6,870 nt of DNA from Planctomycetota bacterium (GTDB lineage Bacteria > Planctomycetota > UBA1135 > UBA2386): contig JAEYTU010000647.1 of assembly GCA_023433825.1 (NCBI GenBank), positions 1-6,870 on the forward strand, read 5' to 3'. Below the pieces are notes generated by a model, which ran no database searches, had not been told where the DNA came from, and worked only from the letters and a program-made list of their open reading frames with translations. Position 1 is the stretch's first letter. Each line of letters starts with the position of its first letter. The position numbers and the translations under genes are program-made. Positions 1 through 5,516 of this stretch are shown here, piece by piece.

Positions 1-3000
1 CTTGCTCGGCGGGCTGTGGATATCACCGTCCAAGTCCGCCACAACAATCGAGTTGAACGCCCCCAACTGCCCTTCGACGACCGTGCGATACAGCGGCGTC
101 TGCGTCAACACACCCGACGACTGCGCAAACACGACGAACTCACCGTTCAGCGTCGTGACGAGGATCTCCGGCGTCGGGTTGGTCACGCCGGTCTCGTTCA
201 GATCCGCGATCGCGATCCCGCACGCACCGAATCCGTGCAGCGCGTCGGGGCCGTACGGATCTCCGACCGGCGCCGAGCTGACGCGGTCGAGACGGGACGT
301 CGAGGCGTTGAACTTCAACACGTGGACATAGGAGCGCAGCCAGCCGCCGTGCGCAGGTCCCCCGGGTCCTGGCGCAACCGGCGGCGCGACGTCGATCGGC
401 GCGATCGCCGTCGCGAAGACGATCTCCTCGATCGAATCGCCGTCCAGATCGGCCAGCGCCATCGCCATGCCACCCAGTCCCAAGTCCTCGCTCTGCGCGA
501 GGATCGTGCCGTCGGTACTGCGAAGCACGATCACGCGGCCGCCCATGCTGGACACGACGGTGTGTAGCTCCGAGGCGTCGGGACCGACGCGGCCGAGACG
601 GACGGTCTGCATGTCCATGACCTCGGCGTAGCGCGTGCTCGTGCGCAGCGAGGTCCCGGCCGCCGCTCCGCTGAGTCCCGGTGCCAATGGCCCAGCGGGT
701 GGACCACCCGAGCCGGTCTTCGTCGTGCTCCACAGACTCACCCCGACTGCCGGATTGCTTTGCAGGTCATAGACGAACTGCTGCACGAGATTCGGGAATC
801 CATTGCTCCACCACGCCGCGCGCCACCGACTGCCGTCCTGCCGCGCATCTCCGCCCTTCGCGAAGATCCAGAAGTTGTCCCAGCAGAGGCTGGAATGTGG
901 GGTCGGAACGTGCTGCCACGTGATGGTGTGGTCAGGGTTCTGGAAGGGGACGTACGGCGTCGTCGTCAGGGTTCGCGCCGGTAACCCAGGGAGGTCGTTC
1001 TCCACTCTCCAGAACGTGTCATTCGCACCGAACTGGCTGGCGACGGGCAATGCACTCGCTCCCACGCCGCCGTACGCGAGACCGCGGACACCGGCGATCG
1101 GGAGTTCGAGAACTCGTGCCGTCCGAGTCGGCAACTGGACCGGAAGTCCGGTCAGTGGATCCAATACCCACCAGCTCCCGACCGGGTCGATCGCATGCAA
1201 GTACGGCTGCGGAACTGTCCCCAACGCAAACCCCCACGTCGCCGAGATTGCGCCATTGGCGCGATGGTCGTGGACCTTGACGTTCGGCGACGTCCCGGTG
1301 ACCCGCACGGACCGCGAAACGACACCCGACAGCGTCGTCCCAGGTGCCTCGATCTCGTCGACCTCGAACCACACGACGCGCCCGCTGTACGTCGACACGA
1401 CGATCTCGTCGATGCTGTCGCCGTCGATGTCGCCGACCTCCATCGCGCACGCGCCGAGTGACGGCTGGAACGTCCCAAGGTTCTTCAGTCCGGTCGCGGT
1501 GTCGTTCCCGTGATCCCAAGTTGCGAGATGGCCACCGTAGAGCGTCACGTATTTCCCCTGCGCGGTGACCGACAGACATGGATCCGAGATCGGATGTGGC
1601 ATGTCGAGTTCGACTTCGCCGCCGAAGTAAGGATCGAAGACCTTCGGCTGGTGCACGCGACCGAACTCCGCGACGGGTGCCAACGTCGCCGGGTTGAACA
1701 CGCGGATCGATGCGAACTCATCCGGCCCTCCAGTCGCGAGCGCGACGATCCCCGCAGCCGTCGCCTCCAGATCCTGCAATCCGCCGTACTGCAGCATCGA
1801 CGCGGCGACGAGCAGTCCCATGTTCTTCGGATCCGCAGCACCTGAGTCGAGCGCGATCGCAGCGACGTGCCCCCGCGCCGAGAGCAACCAGATCCCATTC
1901 TGGAAGTTCGACCCCGGGATCGATCCACCAGGCACCTGCGGTCCGACGAGCAGATCGTGGACACCGGCTTCCGAGTGCTCGCCGAGGATCGTCAGCGATC
2001 CACCGCTGCCGCGCCCGAGGACGACGATCCGCCCATGCAGCGTCCGCAGCACGATCTCGCGCGTCGTGTTGTTTCCGTACAGCTCGGCGATCTGCAATCG
2101 CATCGGCTCGGTGTGCTCCCAATCGGGAAGGTCGAACGTCGAGATCAGGTTCAACGATGCGGCGTCGTAGATGCCGATCCGCCGATAGGCCGCAGCGACG
2201 ACTTCCAACCCCGCGCGGCCGGGATCGAAGTCACCGACGTCGAGCGCATAGACGCCGTAGCCGAGGGAACTCGATCGTGCCTGCAACTCGAGCGGCTGAT
2301 CCGGCGCGGCGACAGTCGCATTCAATTGATAGCGGGAGATCACACCGTCCGTGCCGCCGACGAAGATCGACGCGAACGGGTCGGAGTCCAGCTTCCGCAC
2401 TTTCAACGACTCGCCGATCCCCGCCCAAGTGCTGCCGCCATATCGATGCCAACCCTGCGCACCGGTGGCCTCGACGAGCAATGACCCAGGATTCGCGACC
2501 GTGCGATTGCCCGGACGCAAGAACACCTTGTCGCTTGGATCGACCGACTCGAGCGCCGAGGCCTTCGGGAGCTGTCGCAACGTCGACCCCGGCGTCAGCG
2601 TGCGCGTCCGCTGCGCATAGCTCTGCTGGATCATCCGCCGCACCGGCTCCTGAAGATCCTTCGTGAACGTCGTCTCACCGGGGAACGCGAACCCCTCGGC
2701 CAGGGCGCCCTGCTCGCCGCCATGGCACGCCTTGCCCATGACGACGACGTCGACGTTCCACGAATGACCGCCCTCGGTGAACGTGCGCCGCGCGTTGTAC
2801 GGCTGCTCGTGGCCGTTCGTCCCGGCGAACGCGCGCAGCCAGTCCTGCGAATGCGTGACCGGATCCTCGTCGGCGCACAGGAACACCATCGGGCGGCGAA
2901 TGCCTGGGACCAACGCCGGCGCAGGCCCCGTCGTGTACGCGCGATTCAGCATCGACAGACTCAGGAAGTCGACGCCTTCGAGCCGGTTGAAGATCGACCA

Positions 3001-3945
3001 GTCGATGGCCGAGCGCTGTGTGTAGCCGGCGCCGGAACCCGCGAAGCCGAGGCCGCCGATCAGGAAGTTGTAGAGATTCTGATCGTTGGGCACGGCGCGC
3101 AGTGAGCCGTGGAACGCGAACGACACGCCGGAGTGGAACTCGTCCGGCCACAGCGCGAGCGCGACCTGCGTCGTCAACCCACCGAACGACGTGCCGGCGA
3201 CGCACGCGGTGTATGTCGGTGCCGAACCCGCCGCATAGAACTGTTGATTGACGACGATCTCGGCGATGCGACGCAGCTCGCGCAATCGCTGCATGCTGAA
3301 CACGAGCGGTTGGTGCGATGTGCGGGGGACGATGTGGCCGACGACGACGTAGAACGGCGCTGTCGACGCCGGCATCGCCGCGAACTCCTCGACGAGGATC
3401 GTGCCGGGGAACGGTCCCTCCCAGTTTCCAAAGTTCGTCGGATCGCCGGGATAGATGTGCGGCCCGTACGGACGATCGACGAGGCGTTCCGATCCACTCG
3501 TTTGTCGGGTGTTCAGCAACAGCACGATGTGCTGGCGCTTCGTCGCGTTCGGGAATCCGCCCGCCGGCGCCGTGATCTCGAACGTCGCCTCGGCGAACGT
3601 CAGGATCGTCGGTGTCCCCGGTGGGCGAAGCTCGCCGATGTAGCTCTGCAGATTGGTCCCGGTGACCGGTCCCCACGCCTTGAGCTGCACGAGATCGGTC
3701 GCCGAGATCAGGTTCGGGTTGCTCTGCGAGATCACGCCTCCGGTGTCGAGCGGAACGCCTTCGCCGTAGTCCCAGATCCCATTCGGCCAGTTGAAGAGCG
3801 GCGAATGCCGATTGGCCGGCAGGACGACGCCGGGCGCCAACGGCGCGATGTGCGAATGCCCGCCCGTTTGCGCGGACACCGAGCGGATCGACGACGCGCA
3901 CAGCGCGAGGGCGACGAGAACGACGCACGAGACGATTCGAACCAT
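1..3945 (-). CDS. Secreted alpha/beta-hydrolase-like protein with C-terminal FG-GAP/VCBS-type beta-propeller (3' end outside window)
   Basis: The minus-strand frame is open from ATG at 3945 to the left edge (1315 codons, no stop), so the C-terminus is missing. Residues 1-25 look like a Sec signal peptide: a hydrophobic stretch after MVR, then VSA before Gln26. Residues about 35-430 resemble an alpha/beta hydrolase. A GTSFG nucleophile elbow puts Ser253 as the nucleophile. A strand followed by ADEDP offers Asp359 or Asp361 as the acid, and EGGHSW offers His394. This order fits an esterase/depolymerase-like fold; the substrate is unknown. From about residue 480 the protein looks like a beta-propeller with FG-GAP/VCBS-type units. 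These lie near residues 568-583, 836-850 (DIDGDSIDE), 1163-1177 (DLDGDSIEE), 1245-1262 and 1300-1310 (DLDGD, cut by the edge). The Asp-rich loops are typical calcium sites. The start is fixed by a strong ribosome site 7 nt upstream. The reading frame is seen directly; the domains are recognised by motif and the enzymatic role is inferred. Confidence 0.88.
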   Translation of the reverse strand, partial: MVRIVSCVVLVALALCASSIRSVSAQTGGHSHIAPLAPGVVLPANRHSPLFNWPNGIWDYGEGVPLDTGGVISQSNPNLISATDLVQLKAWGPVTGTNLQSYIGELRPPGTPTILTFAEATFEITAPAGGFPNATKRQHIVLLLNTRQTSGSERLVDRPYGPHIYPGDPTNFGNWEGPFPGTILVEEFAAMPASTAPFYVVVGHIVPRTSHQPLVFSMQRLRELRRIAEIVVNQQFYAAGSAPTYTACVAGTSFGGLTTQVALALWPDEFHSGVSFAFHGSLRAVPNDQNLYNFLIGGLGFAGSGAGYTQRSAIDWSIFNRLEGVDFLSLSMLNRAYTTGPAPALVPGIRRPMVFLCADEDPVTHSQDWLRAFAGTNGHEQPYNARRTFTEGGHSWNVDVVVMGKACHGGEQGALAEGFAFPGETTFTKDLQEPVRRMIQQSYAQRTRTLTPGSTLRQLPKASALESVDPSDKVFLRPGNRTVANPGSLLVEATGAQGWHRYGGSTWAGIGESLKVRKLDSDPFASIFVGGTDGVISRYQLNATVAAPDQPLELQARSSSLGYGVYALDVGDFDPGRAGLEVVAAAYRRIGIYDAASLNLISTFDLPDWEHTEPMRLQIAELYGNNTTREIVLRTLHGRIVVLGRGSGGSLTILGEHSEAGVHDLLVGPQVPGGSIPGSNFQNGIWLLSARGHVAAIALDSGAADPKNMGLLVAASMLQYGGLQDLEATAAGIVALATGGPDEFASIRVFNPATLAPVAEFGRVHQPKVFDPYFGGEVELDMPHPISDPCLSVTAQGKYVTLYGGHLATWDHGNDTATGLKNLGTFQPSLGACAMEVGDIDGDSIDEIVVSTYSGRVVWFEVDEIEAPGTTLSGVVSRSVRVTGTSPNVKVHDHRANGAISATWGFALGTVPQPYLHAIDPVGSWWVLDPLTGLPVQLPTRTARVLELPIAGVRGLAYGGVGASALPVASQFGANDTFWRVENDLPGLPARTLTTTPYVPFQNPDHTITWQHVPTPHSSLCWDNFWIFAKGGDARQDGSRWRAAWWSNGFPNLVQQFVYDLQSNPAVGVSLWSTTKTGSGGPPAGPLAPGLSGAAAGTSLRTSTRYAEVMDMQTVRLGRVGPDASELHTVVSSMGGRVIVLRSTDGTILAQSEDLGLGGMAMALADLDGDSIEEIVFATAIAPIDVAPPVAPGPGGPAHGGWLRSYVHVLKFNASTSRLDRVSSAPVGDPYGPDALHGFGACGIAIADLNETGVTNPTPEILVTTLNGEFVVFAQSSGVLTQTPLYRTVVEGQLGAFNSIVVADLDGDIHSPPSK

Positions 3946-3951
3946 CGGACG

Positions 3952-3959
3952 ACCTCCTT
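3952..3959 (-). promoter_or_regulatory. Strong Shine-Dalgarno sequence of the hydrolase-propeller gene
   Basis: Read on the minus strand this is AAGGAGGT, a full match to the anti-Shine-Dalgarno end of 16S rRNA. Its GGAGG core lies 7 nt before the ATG at 3945. It decides the start codon and suggests efficient translation. The two plus-strand genes have nothing comparable. Confidence 0.85.
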
Positions 3960-3978
3960 CCAGGGTCGCTGACTTCGA

Positions 3979-4003
3979 GGGTGACCGTCCTTCACGATCA
4001 CCC
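3979..4003 (-). promoter_or_regulatory. Hairpin in the 5' leader of the hydrolase-propeller gene
   Basis: On the minus strand, the arm GGGTGATCGT pairs with ACGGTCACCC across the 5-nt loop GAAGG. This gives a 10-bp stem in which one pair is a U-G wobble. The stem can extend by about three more pairs around a one-base bulge. On plus-strand RNA the wobble becomes a C-A mismatch, so the fold favours the minus-strand transcript. It ends 33 nt upstream of the ATG and does not cover the ribosome site. No T-run follows, so it is not a classical terminator. It could stabilise the mRNA, bind a protein, or be a DNA operator; the role is unknown. Confidence 0.5.
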
Positions 4004-4050
4004 TTCGCCGCGGTGACACTCCTTCGAAGAGCCCCAGGCGAACGGCGCGG

Positions 4051-4080
4051 ACGCTACGCAGGTCCGGCGCCGAACGTCAA
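4051..4080 (-). promoter_or_regulatory. Candidate sigma70-type promoter for the hydrolase-propeller gene
   Basis: On the minus strand TTGACG (4080-4075) is followed after 18 nt by TAGCGT (4056-4051). The -35 box matches five of six consensus bases; the -10 box matches only three (T, A and the final T). Transcription would begin near 4044, giving a leader of about 100 nt that includes the hairpin at 3979-4003. Placement upstream of a well-supported start adds weight, but motif matches in GC-rich DNA are weak evidence. Confidence 0.35.
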
Positions 4081-4174
4081 CCCTCGACCGGATTCGTCGA
4101 CCGCACGAAGTTGCACCGACCGGCCCCCGCACGTGCTTCCGTAGAGTCCGCGTCCGTTTCACCCCGAAGCCCAA

Positions 4175-5467
4175 ATGACGAGCCCACTTCCTCACCCTCC
4201 GTGCCGACTCGTGTCCGCGCTGGTGTTCGCGACGGTCACGGCGACGACCGCAAACACGACCACCGCCCAAGACGTCTCGACCCGCCTCGCCGAATGGGAG
4301 GTCCAACGCGGCGCAGCGGACCCCGCGCAGCTGCGGCAACTGACCGGCAAGGTCACGGTGCGCGCGCGGAACGACGATCGCGTGCTGGCCGAGGGGACGT
4401 TCCGCTGGACGGTGCAGGGCGAACGCGCCTACGAACGCTACGAGTTCGGCGGGACGACGATGGAGCGCGGGATCGACGGCGTCGCGTGGTCGGTCGATCC
4501 GCAGGGCGTCGCGCGGTTGCGGAAGGGTCCCGACGCGGCGGCGCTCGATCGGTGGTTCGGGCTGATCACGCGACGGCCGTGGAAGACGCTCTACGCGAAG
4601 GCCATGGCGATCGACACGGCCGGCGACCCCAGCGGCGGAGCGCCGTTCGACGCGTTCCAGATGACGTCGGCCGACGGCGGCGTCGACACGTGGCACTTCG
4701 CGCGCGACGGCCACGAGCTGCTGCGCGCGCTGATGAACGTCCGCGACCGCGACGGCAAGTCGGCGACACTCGACATCGAACTGGCCGACTGGCGCCGCGG
4801 GACGTCGCCGGTCTGGTACGCGCACCGGATCCAGGTGACGTCACCGGCCGACGTCAGCACGTTCGTCGTCGAGACCGCGGGCCCGGTCACCCTCGCGACG
4901 CTGCCGTTCACGCCACCGCCAGCCGTCGCCGCACTGGTCGCCGAGGAAGCGGAGGCCGAGCGCACGCGCCGCGCCGAGGCCGAGCTGCGCGCCGCCGAGC
5001 TGCAGACGCCGTCGTTCGCGATCGAGACACGCACCAAACCCAACACGGCCACGATCCGTGCGAAGGTCGCGGAGGCGTCGTTCGCCGCCGAGCGCGACAA
5101 GGCGATCGCGGAGGTCGCGGCTGCGCTGAAGGCGGCCGACGTGCTCCCGGTCGGCGCGCCGTTCTGCCGCGTGCATGCGCGCGACGCCGGCAACGTCGAC
5201 TTCGAAGCCGGCGTCGTCGTCGCGGCGCCGATCACGGCGACGGGCCGCATCGCCCCCGGAGCGTGGGCGGCGGGTCGCGTCGTCGTCGGCACGCACGTCG
5301 GTCCGCACGCGACGCTCGTGAAGTTCCGCGAACAACTCGCTGCATGGCTCGGTGCGCGCGAACTGACTGCCGACGGCCCCGCCTACGAGATCTTCGAAGT
5401 CGGTCCGGCCGAGACGCCCGACACGACGCGCTGGCGCACGGTCGTCCAGCAACCGGTGAAGGGCTGA
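4175..5467 (+). CDS. Exported LolA-like protein with C-terminal GyrI-like (effector-binding) domain
   Basis: The protein has 430 residues. Residues 1-31 look like a signal peptide: basic Arg11, then a hydrophobic stretch, then TTA before Gln32. Residues about 34-245 resemble LolA-like/lipoprotein-sorting-type folds: a strand-rich pattern with GTFRWTVQGERAYERYEF followed by GIDGVAWSVDPQG, the usual place of the 'YDG..W..D..G' signature. Residues about 249-276 are a charged Ala/Glu/Arg-rich helical linker. Residues about 280-428 match the GyrI-like small-molecule-binding family (also the effector domain of many AraC- and MerR-type regulators). Landmarks are GAPFCRVH (327-334), VDFEAGVVVAAP (341-352), GTHVGPHATL (372-381), YEIFEVGPAETPD (404-416) and WRTVVQQPV (420-428). 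No DNA-binding domain is present. The start is the only candidate after an in-frame TAG at 4142, but no Shine-Dalgarno precedes it. It probably forms an operon with the kinase 49 bp downstream. The C-terminal assignment is strong, the N-terminal one moderate, and the ligand is unknown. Confidence 0.88.
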   Translation: MTSPLPHPPCRLVSALVFATVTATTANTTTAQDVSTRLAEWEVQRGAADPAQLRQLTGKVTVRARNDDRVLAEGTFRWTVQGERAYERYEFGGTTMERGIDGVAWSVDPQGVARLRKGPDAAALDRWFGLITRRPWKTLYAKAMAIDTAGDPSGGAPFDAFQMTSADGGVDTWHFARDGHELLRALMNVRDRDGKSATLDIELADWRRGTSPVWYAHRIQVTSPADVSTFVVETAGPVTLATLPFTPPPAVAALVAEEAEAERTRRAEAELRAAELQTPSFAIETRTKPNTATIRAKVAEASFAAERDKAIAEVAAALKAADVLPVGAPFCRVHARDAGNVDFEAGVVVAAPITATGRIAPGAWAAGRVVVGTHVGPHATLVKFREQLAAWLGARELTADGPAYEIFEVGPAETPDTTRWRTVVQQPVKG

Positions 5468-5472
5468 GTCGC

Positions 5473-5516
5473 GTGGGAAGCGGCGCAGCTATCCTGCGCC
5501 GCGCCGCACTTCCCGC
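5473..5516 (+). promoter_or_regulatory. Intercistronic inverted repeat abutting the kinase start codon
   Basis: The inner arms GCGGCGCAG (5480-5488) and CTGCGCCGC (5494-5502) form a perfect 9-bp stem with loop CTATC. An outer stem pairs GGGAA (5475-5479) with TTCCC (5510-5514). It may extend by a G-U and a G-C pair up to 5516, leaving a 7-nt bulge at 5503-5509. The structure therefore fills the gap and ends directly at the ATG at 5517, where a ribosome site would normally be. No T-run follows, so a rho-independent terminator is unlikely. Control of kinase translation, mRNA processing or partial attenuation are possible roles. Confidence 0.55.

Larger units (their letters stand above)
3946..4174. 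other. Divergent intergenic region
   Basis: This 229-bp gap separates the two divergent start codons. The half nearest the minus-strand gene holds its ribosome site, leader hairpin and candidate promoter. The half nearest the plus-strand gene holds no convincing promoter. A TAGAGT at 4142-4147 could be a -10 box, but the only -35-like hexamer (TTGCAC, 4111-4116) is 25 nt away, which is too far. No small gene was recognised here. Being the only non-coding space between the divergent units, it is the natural place for shared regulation. Confidence 0.7.

Noticed and set aside
1710..2666. Plus-strand open frame of 318 codons opposite the propeller region
   Set aside because: Arg/Ser/Pro-rich shadow of the minus-strand coding frame.
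2675..3928. Minus-strand open frame of 417 codons inside the hydrolase gene
   Set aside because: It is out of frame with the hydrolase gene, Arg-rich, and lacks a ribosome site; the continuous frame from 3945 carries the hydrolase and propeller motifs.
3109..3972. Plus-strand open frame of 287 codons opposite the hydrolase domain
   Set aside because: Charged low-complexity translation with no motif, and it overlaps the well-supported start and ribosome site of the minus-strand gene.
4111..4147. Promoter TTGCAC/TAGAGT for the plus-strand operon
   Set aside because: The 25-nt spacing is too long for a sigma70-type promoter, and no better-spaced partner for TAGAGT was found.
5480..5502. Rho-independent terminator after the LolA-like/GyrI-like gene
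   Set aside because: The stem is strong but is followed by GC-rich sequence with no T-run, and the next gene starts 14 nt later, so it is better read as an intercistronic structure.
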